Below, piece by piece: positions 51,220-62,377 of a DNA stretch of 64,000 nucleotides. The notes beneath the pieces are model-generated. The model saw only the letters and a program-made list of their open reading frames with translations. It did not search any database and had not been told where the DNA came from. The position numbers were made by a program, and so were the translations under genes. The DNA comes from a beta proteobacterium CB (GTDB lineage Bacteria; Pseudomonadota; Gammaproteobacteria; Burkholderiales; Burkholderiaceae): NCBI GenBank assembly GCA_000342265.1, contig CP004348.1, forward strand, positions 868,001 to 932,000, in the 5' to 3' direction. Position 1 is the first letter of the stretch, and every line of letters starts with the position of its first letter.

Positions 51220-52581
51220 TTGAGCGATACAAATATTTCCAGCAGCACAGATAAAGTTCTCTATTGCTCTTTCTGCGGCAAGAGTCAGCATGAAGTAAAA
51301 AAATTAATTGCTGGCCCATCCGTTTTCATTTGTGATGAGTGCATCGATTTATGCACCGACATCATTCAGGAAGAATTAGCAAAACTTCCAAAGGTGGAGG
51401 GTGAGGATTCTTTGCCAACACCGCATCAGATTCGTGAAAACTTAGATCAATACGTTATCGGTCAAGATCATGCAAAGAAGACTTTGGCTGTAGCAGTCTA
51501 CAACCATTACAAGCGTTTGCAGTATTTGCCAAAGCCTAAGAAGGAAAAGCTAGATAAAGACGGCAAGCCTGTTGAGCCTGCTGACAAAAAAGAATCTAAG
51601 GTTCCTGCTAAAGCAATGGTTGACGGCGTTGAATTGGCTAAAAGCAACATCTTGCTGATTGGTCCAACTGGCTCCGGCAAAACATTATTAGCGCAGACCT
51701 TGGCGCGCATGCTGGACGTGCCTTTTGTCATGGCTGATGCTACCACCTTGACTGAAGCAGGCTATGTTGGCGAAGACGTAGAAAACATTATTCAAAAACT
51801 GTTGCAAGCTTGTGACTACAACGTAGAAAAAGCGCAACGTGGGATTGTTTACATAGATGAGATTGATAAGATCTCTCGCAAGTCAGATAACCCATCCATT
51901 ACCCGTGATGTATCGGGCGAGGGGGTTCAGCAAGCGCTGTTAAAGTTGGTTGAGGGCACCATGGCTTCTGTGCCGCCTCAAGGTGGTCGTAAACATCCAA
52001 ATCAAGATTTTTTGCAAGTTGATACGACTAACATCTTATTTATCTGTGGTGGTGCATTTGATGGCCTTGAAAAGGTCATTCAGCAGCGTACCGCAAAGAC
52101 CGGCATTGGATTTAATGCCACTGTTCCGGGTAAAGATGATCGTGGCGTGAGCGACCTCTTAATTGAGGTTGAGCCAGAAGATTTGATTAAGTTTGGACTG
52201 ATTCCTGAATTAATTGGCCGTTTACCGGTTGTGGCTACTTTGGCGCAATTAGATGAAACAGCCTTAATTCAAATTCTTACTGAGCCAAAGAATGCCTTGG
52301 TAAAGCAATATCAAGCGCTATTAACAATGGAAGGCTCTGAGCTTGAGGTTCGCCCAGCAGCACTTTCAGCTATTGCCAAGAAAGCCATTGCACGCAAGAC
52401 TGGTGCACGGGGCTTACGTTCCATCCTAGAGGGTTCCCTCATGGACGTGATGTATGACTTGCCATCATTGAAGAATGTTCAAAAAGTTGTCATTGATGAA
52501 AGCACCATCGCCGAGGGCGGAAAGCCTATTTTGGTCTATAAGCAAGGTGATGAATCTACAGAAATGAGCAAAAAAGCCTAA
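51220..52581 (+). CDS. clpX: ATP-dependent Clp protease ATP-binding subunit ClpX
   Basis: An AAA+ unfoldase of ClpXP. The 453-aa protein has the N-terminal zinc domain (CSFCGKSQ ... CDECIDLC), Walker [13 protein letters not shown], Walker [10 protein letters not shown], the pore loop GYVGEDV and RKH loop GGRKHP. Compared with E. coli ClpX (424 aa) it carries a lysine-rich insert of about 25 residues ([20 protein letters not shown]) between the first helices and Walker A. The start codon is TTG. Confidence 0.96.
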   Translation: MSDTNISSSTDKVLYCSFCGKSQHEVKKLIAGPSVFICDECIDLCTDIIQEELAKLPKVEGEDSLPTPHQIRENLDQYVIGQDHAKKTLAVAVYNHYKRLQYLPKPKKEKLDKDGKPVEPADKKESKVPAKAMVDGVELAKSNILLIGPTGSGKTLLAQTLARMLDVPFVMADATTLTEAGYVGEDVENIIQKLLQACDYNVEKAQRGIVYIDEIDKISRKSDNPSITRDVSGEGVQQALLKLVEGTMASVPPQGGRKHPNQDFLQVDTTNILFICGGAFDGLEKVIQQRTAKTGIGFNATVPGKDDRGVSDLLIEVEPEDLIKFGLIPELIGRLPVVATLAQLDETALIQILTEPKNALVKQYQALLTMEGSELEVRPAALSAIAKKAIARKTGARGLRSILEGSLMDVMYDLPSLKNVQKVVIDESTIAEGGKPILVYKQGDESTEMSKKA

Positions 52582-52641
52582 TTTTTGGTCTTTTTTTTGC
52601 TGTTTTCACAGGGTTTTTGCTCACTTTTCGCATATTTACCC

Positions 52642-52670
52642 CTTGTTTTTCACTTGGTGGCACCCATATA
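52642..52670 (+). promoter_or_regulatory. Sigma-32-like heat-shock promoter of lon
   Basis: CTTGTTT (52642-52648), 14-bp spacer, CCCATATA (52663-52670) resembles the sigma-32 consensus CTTGAAA-N11-16-CCCATnT. It lies 92 bp upstream of the lon start, in the only gene-free gap of this block. Lon is a known heat-shock gene, which supports it. Confidence 0.6.
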
Positions 52671-52761
52671 GGTAGTATCCTATTCCTAAATTATGTCCGT
52701 ATGTAGTGGTACGGCATTTTTAGAGATTTTTACGGAACGACTATTTTGGAGGAATTGCCCC

Positions 52762-55194
52762 ATGCCTGGCCACTTATTACTACCCTCTGAACCTATCCAA
52801 CTGCCACTCCTCCCTTTAAGGGACGTCGTAGTGTTTCCGCACATGGTCATTCCCTTATTTGTGGGTCGCCCAAAATCCATCAAAGCACTAGAGGCTGCTA
52901 TGGAAACTGGCAAAAATGTCCTTTTAGTAGCCCAAAAAACGGCTGCTAAGGATGAGCCTGGGGTTGAAGACCTTTATGAGGTCGGCTGTATCGCCAATAT
53001 CCTGCAAATGCTGAAGCTGCCTGATGGTACCGTTAAGGTGCTGGTTGAGGGTGTTCAACGCGCTGAAGTAAGCCAGGTTGAGGACAGTCAAGGGTATTTT
53101 GGTTGCGAAGCTACGCCAACTGCAATGTCCTCATTAGATGCTCATGAGACTGAAGCATTGCGTCGCGCAATCATGGCTCAGTTTGATCAGTACGTAAAGC
53201 TCAATAAAAAAGTACCTCAAGAAATTCTGTCTTCATTGGGTGGTATTGATGACCCAAGCCGTTTGGCAGACACGATTTGTGCACATCTTCCAGTCAAGCT
53301 CGAGCAAAAGCAACGCTTACTCGAAATGACCGACGTAGTGCAGCGCCTAGAAAGCCTCTTGGCAGATCTCGAAAGTGAAATTGATATTTTGCAGGTTGAG
53401 AAGCGTATTCGTGGTCGCGTGAAGCGTCAGATGGAAAAGAGTCAGCGCGAGTACTACTTAAACGAACAAGTTAAAGCCATTCAAAAGGAATTGGGTGAAG
53501 GCGAAGAGGGTGCTGATCTCGAGGAGCTAGAGAAGCGCATTAAAGCTGCTCGTATGCCGAAAGAAGCGCTAAAGAAAGCCGAGTCTGAGTTGAAGAAACT
53601 CAAACTCATGTCACCTATGTCCGCTGAAGCAACCGTGATTCGTAATTTCATTGACACTTTGGTGACTCTTCCTTGGAAGAAGAAAACTAAGATCAATAAT
53701 GATTTGGCCAACGCTGAAAAAGTATTAGATGAAGATCATTACGGGCTTGATAAAGTTAAAGAACGTATCCTGGAATACCTCGCAGTTCAACAGCGTGTTG
53801 AGCGTGTCAAGGCTCCGATCCTTTGTTTAGTTGGCCCTCCTGGTGTCGGTAAAACTTCCCTAGGTCAATCTATTGCACGCGCAACAAACCGTAAGTTTGT
53901 GCGGATGGCATTGGGCGGTGTGCGAGATGAGTCTGAAATTCGTGGTCATCGTCGTACCTATATCGGCTCTATGCCCGGCAAGATTCTTTCTAGCTTGACT
54001 AAGGTCGGTGTACGCAATCCTTTATTCCTCTTAGATGAAGTGGATAAGATGGGCATGGACTTCCGCGGTGATCCTGCCAGTGCTTTGCTGGAGGTTTTAG
54101 ATCCAGAGCAAAATCACACATTCCAAGATCACTATGTTGAAGTTGATTTTGATCTCTCGGACGTGATGTTTGTTGCCACATCGAACTCATTGAATATTCC
54201 TGGTCCATTGCTTGATCGCTTGGAAATCATTCGTCTTGCAGGCTACACCGAAGATGAGAAGACGAGTATTGCGATCAATTATTTAATCCCTAAACAGATT
54301 AAAAATAATGGCCTCAAGAAAGATGAATTGAAGATTGAGGAATCCGCTGTTCGCAGCATGATTCGTTATTACACTCGTGAAGCTGGTGTGCGCTCCTTAG
54401 AGCGTGAGATCAGCAAGATCTGCCGTAAGGTGGTGAAGTTGCTGCTCCTTAAGAAAGAAGCTGCACCAGTCATCGTGAATGCCGACAACCTAGAGAAGTT
54501 TCTGTCTGTGAAGATGTACGACTTTGGTCTTGCTGCCAAGGAAAATCAAGTTGGACAGGTTACCGGTTTGGCATGGACTGAAGTTGGCGGCGATCTATTG
54601 ACCATCGAAGCAGCAGTGATGCCTGGTAAGGGCGTCATTACTCGTACCGGCTCAATCGGCGATGTCATGAAAGAGTCAGTAGAGGCGGCAAAAACTGTGG
54701 TTCGCTCTAGAGCGAGGACTTTGGGAATTGCGGATGAGGCCTTTGAGAAGAAAGATATTCATATTCACTTCCCAGATGGTGCAACACCAAAAGATGGTCC
54801 ATCCGCTGGTATCGCAATCACTACAGCCTTGGTATCCGTATTTACAGGTATCCCAATTCGCTCAGATGTGGCGATGACTGGTGAAATTACTTTGCGTGGT
54901 GAAGTACTTCCGATTGGCGGCTTAAAAGAGAAGTTGTTGGCGGCTCATCGTGGCGGCATCAAGCTAGCTTTGATACCTGAGGAAAACGTCAAAGATTTGA
55001 TCGATATTCCGGATAACGTCAAGAATGCGATTGAAATTGTGCCAGTACGCTGGATAGACAAAGTTCTAGAGTTGGCTTTGGAGAGAAAACCAGTTGCTTT
55101 ACCAGATCCAACTCCAGAAGAGCTTGCTAAAAAGGCTGCTGAGGCAAGCAAAGCCAGTGAAAAGATTTCCTCTGGAGAGGTCCTCAAGCATTGA
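52762..55194 (+). CDS. lon: ATP-dependent protease La (Lon)
   Basis: A hexameric AAA+ Ser/Lys-dyad protease degrading misfolded and regulatory proteins. The 810-aa protein has the LAN substrate domain (LPLLPLRDVVVFPHMVIPLFVGR), a coiled middle region, Walker A GPPGVGKTSLG, and the protease domain with catalytic Ser in KDGPSAGIAITTAL and Lys in GGLKEKLLAAHRGG. An upstream frame to 52693 exists; GGAGG 9 nt before ATG 52762 and homology at MPGHLLLP fix the start. Confidence 0.96.
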   Translation: MPGHLLLPSEPIQLPLLPLRDVVVFPHMVIPLFVGRPKSIKALEAAMETGKNVLLVAQKTAAKDEPGVEDLYEVGCIANILQMLKLPDGTVKVLVEGVQRAEVSQVEDSQGYFGCEATPTAMSSLDAHETEALRRAIMAQFDQYVKLNKKVPQEILSSLGGIDDPSRLADTICAHLPVKLEQKQRLLEMTDVVQRLESLLADLESEIDILQVEKRIRGRVKRQMEKSQREYYLNEQVKAIQKELGEGEEGADLEELEKRIKAARMPKEALKKAESELKKLKLMSPMSAEATVIRNFIDTLVTLPWKKKTKINNDLANAEKVLDEDHYGLDKVKERILEYLAVQQRVERVKAPILCLVGPPGVGKTSLGQSIARATNRKFVRMALGGVRDESEIRGHRRTYIGSMPGKILSSLTKVGVRNPLFLLDEVDKMGMDFRGDPASALLEVLDPEQNHTFQDHYVEVDFDLSDVMFVATSNSLNIPGPLLDRLEIIRLAGYTEDEKTSIAINYLIPKQIKNNGLKKDELKIEESAVRSMIRYYTREAGVRSLEREISKICRKVVKLLLLKKEAAPVIVNADNLEKFLSVKMYDFGLAAKENQVGQVTGLAWTEVGGDLLTIEAAVMPGKGVITRTGSIGDVMKESVEAAKTVVRSRARTLGIADEAFEKKDIHIHFPDGATPKDGPSAGIAITTALVSVFTGIPIRSDVAMTGEITLRGEVLPIGGLKEKLLAAHRGGIKLALIPEENVKDLIDIPDNVKNAIEIVPVRWIDKVLELALERKPVALPDPTPEELAKKAAEASKASEKISSGEVLKH

Positions 55195-55311
55195 TGCGTA
55201 GGGATATTTGAGGGATTTTGAGTCAGATTGATAGGTCATTTCAAATCTTTTTTGATGAAGAACCCCTCTTTTATTCCCGCACTAGGTTACAATCTCGTCT
55301 GTATTAATTTG

Positions 55312-55387
55312 GGGCGCTTAGCTCAGATGGTAGAGCGTCTGCCTTACACGCAGAATGTCGGCGGTTCGATCCCGTCAGCGCCCACCA
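55312..55387 (+). tRNA. tRNA-Val (anticodon UAC)
   Basis: A 76-nt cloverleaf with acceptor GGGCGCT/AGCGCCC, D-arm AGCTCAGATGGTAGAGCG, anticodon loop CTTACAC, T-loop TTCGATC and encoded CCA. Confidence 0.97.
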
Positions 55388-55492
55388 GTTTCCCAGATCG
55401 TATTTGTTCTTCCTCTCTTAGGCTTTCTAGTTTCTCTAGACCTTCAGCCTAGTACACTCGCATCATTGACTTTATTTTCGAGCGATTAATCC

Positions 55493-56959
55493 ATGTTTGA
55501 TTCTGTACGTAAGCACCAAAGAGTTCTGCAGTTTGTATTGATGCTATTCATTGTTCCGTCTTTTGCTTTATTCGGGATCTCTAGCTATTCCGGATTTATG
55601 GATAAAGAAACCGATATCGTTAAAGTCAACGGCAAGCCAATTTCTGCGCAAGAAGTTGATATGGCTGCTAAGCGTCAAGCGGAACGGGTTGGTGGCAATG
55701 TTCAAATTGCACAAAGCTTGCCATTCCGTCAAGCAATCCTCAATGAGTTACTGCAACAGCGTATCTTGGGGTTTGCCGTGAGCGATCTACGTTTACAGGT
55801 AGGTAAGCAAGAGCTGGTAAATAGCCTGCAAAAGATTCCACAGATTCGTGCTTTATATCGCGAGGATGGCACATTTGATGACGTCCGCTTTAAACAATTG
55901 CTGGCAAGTAATGGCATGAACGAAGAGCAGTTCTATGCTGGCCAAAGCTTTGACTTAAAAATTCAGCAATTAGTGAACTCGGTTGCCCGAACTGAGCTAG
56001 CTAGCCCTAAATTATCTGAAATCGTTTCCTCTTTGTATGAAACTGAAAGACAAGTGCAGACGCTTCAGTTCAACGCCAAAGACTATTTATCTAAAGTGAA
56101 TCCGAGTGCTGAAGATTTGCAGGCTTTCTATGAGGCTAATGCTAAATTATTCGAGCGTCCTGAATATATCGATGTGGAATACATTGTTCTCAAGGCTGAC
56201 CCCAAAGAAGACTCCAAAGCTTTTAACGAAAAAGCAGATCAATTCGCGAATATGACTTACGACCAGTCTGATAGCTTGAAGCCTGCTGCAGATAAATTGA
56301 AGCTCAGCATTCAAACTCAGAAAGGCGTTACTCGTGGTGGCGCACCCGGCGTATCTAAGGATCACCCTTTAGCCAATCCTAAGGTAGTTCAGTCACTCTA
56401 TGGTGATGAGGCGCTAAAGAACAAGCGAAACACAGAGGCTGTGCAAACTGCGCCAGGCGTATTTGTATCTGCTCGCGTAGTAACTTTGCATCCTGCAGAA
56501 ATCTTGCCTTACAAGGATGTTGCTGCAGAGGTGAAGCGTCAAGTTAGTCAGCGCGCTGCAGAGAAGTTGGCGATTGCCGCCGCGAGCGAGAAAATGGCAG
56601 CCTTGGAAAAAGACCCAAAAAATGCTACTGGTTTTGGTGCCAGCAGTTGGATCTCGCGTAACAAGCCTGGCAGCTTGGTAGGGGCATCAATGGATGAGGT
56701 CATGTCAGTAAATGCAACTAATTTACCGGCTGTAGTTTCTATCTCCAATCCTGGCGTGGGTACAACCATTTATCGCATTGATCAGGTTCGCCAACCAACA
56801 TCAGTAGACGCCAAGACTCATAAAGCACAAGCGCAACAGATTCAAGCGCTTGCTGCACAGTCAGAGTTTTCTGGTTTTATGGCTTACTGGCGCAATAGTG
56901 CCGGCGTTAAAGTCATTAATCCCCTCAAACAAGCAAGCTCGGGAAGTGCTGGTAGCTAA
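55493..56959 (+). CDS. PpiD/SurA-N family periplasmic chaperone lacking the parvulin domain
   Basis: An inner-membrane-anchored periplasmic chaperone. One N-terminal helix (VLQFVLMLFIVPSFALFGI, about residues 11-29) is followed by a SurA-N/PpiD chaperone domain (VNGKPISAQEVDMAAKRQAERVGG onward). At about residues 225-255 the chain goes from EYIDVEYIVLKADPKED to AFNEKADQFANMTYDQSDSLKPAAD. In ordinary PpiD the first block leads into a parvulin PPIase domain of about 130-150 residues that precedes the second block; here no ASHIL- or GGDLG-type parvulin motifs occur. Length is 488 aa against about 630. It probably retains chaperone but not PPIase activity. It lies downstream of lon and tRNA-Val, the usual ppiD place. 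Confidence 0.88.
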   Translation: MFDSVRKHQRVLQFVLMLFIVPSFALFGISSYSGFMDKETDIVKVNGKPISAQEVDMAAKRQAERVGGNVQIAQSLPFRQAILNELLQQRILGFAVSDLRLQVGKQELVNSLQKIPQIRALYREDGTFDDVRFKQLLASNGMNEEQFYAGQSFDLKIQQLVNSVARTELASPKLSEIVSSLYETERQVQTLQFNAKDYLSKVNPSAEDLQAFYEANAKLFERPEYIDVEYIVLKADPKEDSKAFNEKADQFANMTYDQSDSLKPAADKLKLSIQTQKGVTRGGAPGVSKDHPLANPKVVQSLYGDEALKNKRNTEAVQTAPGVFVSARVVTLHPAEILPYKDVAAEVKRQVSQRAAEKLAIAAASEKMAALEKDPKNATGFGASSWISRNKPGSLVGASMDEVMSVNATNLPAVVSISNPGVGTTIYRIDQVRQPTSVDAKTHKAQAQQIQALAAQSEFSGFMAYWRNSAGVKVINPLKQASSGSAGS

Positions 56960-56961
56960 AG

Positions 56962-57612
56962 CTAGGGTATTGTTTTCAGCAAGCTACTGTATGGGGCCAT
57001 TGAGCCCCATACGTTTTTAAAGATAATGCTTTGCGCTTGAACATTAGGGTGTAATCGGTCTGCCTGAAAAAATTCTGGTTTAGTTGCAACGCCTTCCAAA
57101 AAAAACGGCAGCAACTCAATCTGCTCTTGCTTAGCAAGTTGCGGGTAGAGCTTCTTAAATTGCGTGGTGTAAGTTTGGCCATAGTTTGAGGGGATCTGAA
57201 TGCCACAGAGCAAAACCTTGGCGCCAGACTTTTTGCTCATCTGAATCATCTTGCTTAAATTTCTTTCAGTGTCGCTCACTGGCAAACCACGCAAAGCATC
57301 ATTTGCTCCCAGCTCAATTAAGACGATTCCAGGCTTTTTCTGACTCAGGAGCTTGGGCAGTCGGGTAAGCCCACCCGAACTAGTTTCACCGCTAATGCTG
57401 GCATTCAATACGGTCCAAGGACTTTTATCCTTGGCTAGCCGCTCTTCAAGCAGGCTAACCCAACCCGTCCCACGTGGCAGCCCATACTCTGCAGAAAGGC
57501 TATCACCAAGCACGAGGATCACTGGGTTTGCTTGCGCCCAGGAATAAATGCTCGTTACGAGGCAAAATAGACCTATAAGAAATTTATTTACAGTTAAGAA
57601 TTTGATCCGCAT
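56962..57612 (-). CDS. TesA-like GDSL/SGNH arylesterase
   Basis: A secreted esterase/lysophospholipase I-type hydrolase of 216 aa. A signal peptide (residues 1-28, ending SWAQA) precedes VILVLGDSLSAEYGL with the nucleophilic Ser of GDSL. The other SGNH blocks are NASISGETSSGG, ELGANDALRG and the catalytic D-x-x-H in ADRLHPN. It is divergent from the YbbA ATPase (25 bp), the classical tesA-ybbA arrangement. Confidence 0.9.
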   Translation of the reverse strand: MRIKFLTVNKFLIGLFCLVTSIYSWAQANPVILVLGDSLSAEYGLPRGTGWVSLLEERLAKDKSPWTVLNASISGETSSGGLTRLPKLLSQKKPGIVLIELGANDALRGLPVSDTERNLSKMIQMSKKSGAKVLLCGIQIPSNYGQTYTTQFKKLYPQLAKQEQIELLPFFLEGVATKPEFFQADRLHPNVQAQSIIFKNVWGSMAPYSSLLKTIP

Positions 57613-57637
57613 TTTTCCATTCTAGAAAATTTTCCAC

Positions 57638-58318
57638 ATGAACAAACAGTCTATTTCCATAGTTGCCGATCGGGTGGGCAAGCTGGTTAGTGCGGCTGAT
57701 GGAGACTTGGTCATTTTGCATGATCTTAGCTTTCAAATTGAGCGGGGCGAGAGTGTGGCCATTGTTGGGGCATCCGGCTCTGGAAAGAGTACCCTGTTAA
57801 GCCTCCTGGCTGGCCTGGATTTACCCAGTACGGGTCAGATTGAGCTAATGGGGCGGAACCTCAATCAACTGGATGAAGATGGCAGGGCGCGTCTTCGCGG
57901 TCAGTTTGTAGGCTTTGTTTTTCAATCGTTCCAATTATTGCCCCATCTAACAGCCCTAGAGAACGTTATGCTGCCCCTAGAGATGGCTGGCGTAGACCAG
58001 GCCGAGGCTAGGCGTGCCGCCCATCAATGGCTGGAGAAGGTTGGTCTTGAGCTTAGGGCAAACCATTTCCCCAAGACTCTTTCTGGGGGCGAGCAGCAAC
58101 GAGTAGCGCTTGCTCGTGCTTTTGTAAATAAGCCTGCCATCCTCTTTGCTGATGAGCCAACTGGAAGCCTGGATGAGGTCAGCGGTAATAAGGTGATTGA
58201 GCTCCTTTTCGAGCTGAATCGGGAGAATTCTTCAACCCTGGTTCTGGTAACGCACGATCCAGCCTTGGCTGCACGGTGCAAACGCCAATTAAGTCTTCAG
58301 GGCGGACGCCTCGTCTGA
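57638..58318 (+). CDS. YbbA-like ABC transporter ATP-binding protein (LolD-type)
   Basis: A 226-aa ATPase with Walker A GASGSGKSTLL, Q-loop VFQSFQLLPHLTALENV, signature TLSGGEQQRVALARA, Walker B PAILFADEPTG and the H-loop VTHD. The LolD/MacB-like sequence and tesA neighbour identify YbbA. The expected permease YbbP is not adjacent; purL follows instead. Confidence 0.88.
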   Translation: MNKQSISIVADRVGKLVSAADGDLVILHDLSFQIERGESVAIVGASGSGKSTLLSLLAGLDLPSTGQIELMGRNLNQLDEDGRARLRGQFVGFVFQSFQLLPHLTALENVMLPLEMAGVDQAEARRAAHQWLEKVGLELRANHFPKTLSGGEQQRVALARAFVNKPAILFADEPTGSLDEVSGNKVIELLFELNRENSSTLVLVTHDPALAARCKRQLSLQGGRLV

Positions 58319-58339
58319 TCAAAACCTTATAATCTTGGC

Positions 58340-61300
58340 ATGTCATCATTCTGTTGCTTGCCCGGGGCAAACGCCCTTTCAGCCTTCCGCCAACAGCGAC
58401 TTTTAGCTTCGCTCGCAGCCCAAGGAATCCAGCTTGAGTCCATCGAGGCTCAATATCTTCATTTCATTTGGTCTGAGTCCGAACTCAACTCCAAAGATAA
58501 AGGGGTGCTAGAAAGTCTACTGACTTATGGTCAGCCTTTTGTGTCACACATGAAGGGTGGCGCATCTTTATTTATCAAGGCAGCAGATAAACAAACTGCA
58601 ATTACTATTCCCCGTTTTGGCACGGTTTCACCATGGGCTAGTAAAGCTACGGATATTGCTCGCCAGTGCGGCCTACACATTTTACGTATTGAGCGCGGCG
58701 TTCAATACGCATGGCAAAGTAAAAAATCGCTGAACGCAGAACAAGCGCAATCGATATTGGCATCTCTGCATGACCGAATGACTGAGCATGTAATCAGCGA
58801 CGTTAACGAAGCAAGTACTTTATATCAATCTTTGCCTGACAAACCTTTCGTGCGCATCCCAGTACTCACCGAGGGTAGAGTAGCCTTAGATAGGGCCAAT
58901 CAAGAATTAGGTCTTGCACTTTCAGAGGACGAAGTACTCTACCTAGTCGAGAATTTCATTCGCTTAGAGCGCAATCCTAGCGACGTTGAATTAATTATGT
59001 TTGCACAGGCAAACAGTGAGCATTGCCGTCATAAGATATTTAATTCCAGTTGGACAATTGATGGTGACGATCAAGAGAAGTCTCTATTTGCGATGATTCG
59101 CAATACCCATCAGTTACAACCCGAAGGCACGATCGTCGCTTATTCTGACAACTCAGCAGTCATGGCGGGGGCCGAGTCAGAAACTTGGTCGCCAAAAGGC
59201 CAAGATCGTCGTTATGAAAAAGATACGCGCCTTGTTCATACCTTGATGAAGGTGGAGACACACAATCATCCAACGGCGATTGCACCGTTTCCAGGCGCTT
59301 CTACGGGTGCTGGTGGCGAGATTCGGGATGAGGGTGCTACTGGTGTCGGTGGGCGCCCTAAAGCGGGGCTTACCGGCTTCTCTGTATCCAATCTGAACAT
59401 TCCTGGCACTGATTTGCCGTGGGAATCTGAAAAGTACGGCAAGCCCGAACGCATTGCAACACCGCTCCAAATCATGATCGATGGTCCATTGGGTGGCGCT
59501 GCATTTAATAATGAATTTGGTCGTCCAATTTTAGGTGGTTATTTCCGTGTCTTTGAGCAAACTTTAGAAGGTGTTCGTCGCGGGTATCACAAGCCAATCA
59601 TGATTGCGGGTGGCATCGGTAGCATTGATGCCATTCATACGGCGAAGAAGCAGATTAAAGCGGGGCACTTATTTATTCAATTGGGTGGACCTGGTATGCG
59701 CATTGGTATGGGTGGCGCAACTGGTAGTTCCGTTGCCACTGGGACTAATACTGCAGATTTAGATTTTGACTCGGTTCAACGCGGCAACCCTGAAATGGAG
59801 CGTCGTGCGCAAGAGGTTATTAATGCTTGTATTGCTATGGGCCAAGATAATCCGATTGTTTCTATTCACGACGTCGGCGCTGGTGGGGTATCTAATGCAT
59901 TCCCGGAGCTTGCTGATGGTGCTGGCCTAGGTGCGCAATTTCAATTGCGCAAGGTTCCACTTGAAGAGAGTGGCATGAGTCCTGCAGAGATTTGGTGTAA
60001 TGAATCTCAAGAGCGTTATGTTCTTGCAATCGAAGCTAAAGATCTAGAGCTCTTTAAGTCACTCTGTGAGCGTGAGCGTTGCCCATTTGCCGTAGTCGGT
60101 GAAGCAACGACTGAACGACAGCTTCAGTTAAGCGATAGTAAAGAAATTGCTGGTAGTGACGCAGCTATGCCGATTGATATGCCAATGGAGGTATTGCTTG
60201 GTAAGCCTCCGCGTATGCATCGTGACGTGAAGCGAGTTGCTCAAGAGTTTGGGGAATTAGATGTCACCGATGCCGATCTGGCTCAATCGGTTGCCTGGGT
60301 CTTGCAACAGCCAACGGTTTCTAGTAAATCATTCTTAATCACGATTGGGGATCGCACTGTTGGCGGCCTCAATGCACGTGACCCATTTGTGGGTCCATGG
60401 CAAGTTCCTGTCGCTGACTGCGCAGTTACCTTAATGGATTACAAGGGTTACCGCGGTGAAGTCATGTCCATGGGCGAGCGTACTCCATTAGCCGTAATTG
60501 ATGCACCAGCCGCTGCAAAAATGGCTGTGGGTGAAGCCATTACCAATTTATTAGCTGCGGATATTCGTCGCCTAGAAGACGTTAAGCTTTCCGCTAACTG
60601 GATGGCTGCTTGTGGCGCACCCGGTGAAGATGCAAAGCTATATGACTCAGTTCAAGCGATTGGTATGGATTTATGTCCAGCTCTTGGGATTTCAATTCCG
60701 GTTGGCAAGGATTCCTTATCTATGGCTACCGCATGGAATGAGGGTGATCAAGCCAAGAAGGTGGTTTCACCAGTTTCATTAATCATCTCTGCTTTTGCTC
60801 CAGTTCAAGATGTTCGTAAAACTACGACACCTTTACTAAAGCTGAAGGATGAATCTGGAGCAGCCTTAGAAACCGAGTTGATTCTGATTGATTTGGGTCG
60901 AGGCAAAAATCGTATGGCTGGAAGCATTCTGGCTCAAGTGCTCAATCAGTCCGGAAAATCAGCTCCCAACGTAGATCATCCAGAAGATCTCAAGGCCTTG
61001 GCTGCGGCCATGATTGAGTTGCGTAAGCAAGATCAATTACTGGCTTACCACGATCGCTCTGATGGGGGTTTGTTTGCATGTATCGCAGAGATGTCTTTTG
61101 CATCACACATTGGCATCTCTATCAATGTCGACATGATTGCAGTAGATGTTGGTCAAGAAGCTGATTGGGGCGATGCCAAGAACTGGGCGCAACAAGTTTC
61201 TGGCCGCCGTCACGAGCAAACCATGCGCGCTTTATTTAATGAAGAGCTCGGTGCAGTAATTCAGATTCGTAAAGCTGATCGGGATGCAGTATTTGCCGTT

Positions 61301-62374
61301 TTGCGTAAATTAAACCTCAGTGCACATAGTCATGTGATTGCAAAGCCTAATACCACCGGACGTATCGAAATTTGGCGCGATGCTAAAAATATCTTTGCGG
61401 AGCCACGTGAAGTGCTCCAAAAGATGTGGACTAATACCAGCTATCAAATAGCTCGTTTACGTGATAACCCAGATTGTGCTGATAGTGAGTTCGCGCTGCT
61501 GGATAACGTAAGCGATGCCGGGATGTCACCAAAACTGACCTTTGATATGGCGGTTGACGTTGCAGCACCATTCCTCAACAAGAGCGCGCGACCTAAGGTT
61601 GCTATCTTGCGCGAGCAGGGCGTGAACTCTCATGTAGAAATGGCTTACGCCATGAACTGGGCTGGTTTTGATAGCTATGACGTGCACATGTCAGATTTAC
61701 TTTCCGGTAAATCAAAGTTAGATGATTTTCGTGGATTGATTGCCTGCGGCGGATTTAGTTACGGAGATGTATTGGGTGCAGGCGAGGGTTGGGCAAAAAC
61801 CATTCTCTTTAATAGTCAATTACGCGATCAGTTTTCCGCATTCTTCGACCGTCAAGACAGCTTTGCATTGGGTGTCTGTAATGGTTGCCAAATGATGAGC
61901 AACCTCTCTGGGATCATTCCGGGTGCAGAAGCTTGGCCTAAATTTACGCGCAACCAATCTGAGCAGTATGAGGCTCGCTTGGTGATGGCTGAAGTAATGG
62001 CATCGCCCTCAATCTTCACACAGGGAATGACAGGTAGCCAATTGCCGATTGCGATTGCGCATGGTGAAGGCTTTGCTAATTTTAGTCAGCAGGGTAATTT
62101 AGAAGTGCTTCAGAATCAGGGATTGACCGCTTTACGCTTTGTGGATCACCAAGGCAACCCAACGGAAACCTACCCAATGAATCCGAACGGCTCGCCTGGT
62201 GGCTTGACTGGTGTCACGACCCCCGATGGTCGTTTCACGGTCATGATGCCGCATCCTGAACGCGTATTCAGGGCTGTGCAAATGAGCTGGGCTCCAAAGC
62301 AATGGTTAGATACGCCTGATGGAGCTAGTCCGTGGATGCGTTTATTCCGCAACGCTAGAGTCTGGGCAAAATAA
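58340..62374 (+). CDS. purL: Phosphoribosylformylglycinamidine synthase
   Basis: The fourth step of purine synthesis: FGAR plus glutamine and ATP gives FGAM. The 1344-aa single-chain enzyme has the N-terminal domain, FGAM-synthase ATP domains ([30 protein letters not shown]) and a C-terminal glutamine amidotransferase with nucleophilic Cys in [12 protein letters not shown] and the HGEG/PHPER residues. A perfect TATAAT (58328-58333) ends 6 nt before the ATG and no Shine-Dalgarno is present, so the transcript may be leaderless. A large AIR-synthase repeat pair is visible. Confidence 0.97.
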   Translation: MSSFCCLPGANALSAFRQQRLLASLAAQGIQLESIEAQYLHFIWSESELNSKDKGVLESLLTYGQPFVSHMKGGASLFIKAADKQTAITIPRFGTVSPWASKATDIARQCGLHILRIERGVQYAWQSKKSLNAEQAQSILASLHDRMTEHVISDVNEASTLYQSLPDKPFVRIPVLTEGRVALDRANQELGLALSEDEVLYLVENFIRLERNPSDVELIMFAQANSEHCRHKIFNSSWTIDGDDQEKSLFAMIRNTHQLQPEGTIVAYSDNSAVMAGAESETWSPKGQDRRYEKDTRLVHTLMKVETHNHPTAIAPFPGASTGAGGEIRDEGATGVGGRPKAGLTGFSVSNLNIPGTDLPWESEKYGKPERIATPLQIMIDGPLGGAAFNNEFGRPILGGYFRVFEQTLEGVRRGYHKPIMIAGGIGSIDAIHTAKKQIKAGHLFIQLGGPGMRIGMGGATGSSVATGTNTADLDFDSVQRGNPEMERRAQEVINACIAMGQDNPIVSIHDVGAGGVSNAFPELADGAGLGAQFQLRKVPLEESGMSPAEIWCNESQERYVLAIEAKDLELFKSLCERERCPFAVVGEATTERQLQLSDSKEIAGSDAAMPIDMPMEVLLGKPPRMHRDVKRVAQEFGELDVTDADLAQSVAWVLQQPTVSSKSFLITIGDRTVGGLNARDPFVGPWQVPVADCAVTLMDYKGYRGEVMSMGERTPLAVIDAPAAAKMAVGEAITNLLAADIRRLEDVKLSANWMAACGAPGEDAKLYDSVQAIGMDLCPALGISIPVGKDSLSMATAWNEGDQAKKVVSPVSLIISAFAPVQDVRKTTTPLLKLKDESGAALETELILIDLGRGKNRMAGSILAQVLNQSGKSAPNVDHPEDLKALAAAMIELRKQDQLLAYHDRSDGGLFACIAEMSFASHIGISINVDMIAVDVGQEADWGDAKNWAQQVSGRRHEQTMRALFNEELGAVIQIRKADRDAVFAVLRKLNLSAHSHVIAKPNTTGRIEIWRDAKNIFAEPREVLQKMWTNTSYQIARLRDNPDCADSEFALLDNVSDAGMSPKLTFDMAVDVAAPFLNKSARPKVAILREQGVNSHVEMAYAMNWAGFDSYDVHMSDLLSGKSKLDDFRGLIACGGFSYGDVLGAGEGWAKTILFNSQLRDQFSAFFDRQDSFALGVCNGCQMMSNLSGIIPGAEAWPKFTRNQSEQYEARLVMAEVMASPSIFTQGMTGSQLPIAIAHGEGFANFSQQGNLEVLQNQGLTALRFVDHQGNPTETYPMNPNGSPGGLTGVTTPDGRFTVMMPHPERVFRAVQMSWAPKQWLDTPDGASPWMRLFRNARVWAK

Positions 62375-62377
62375 TTC

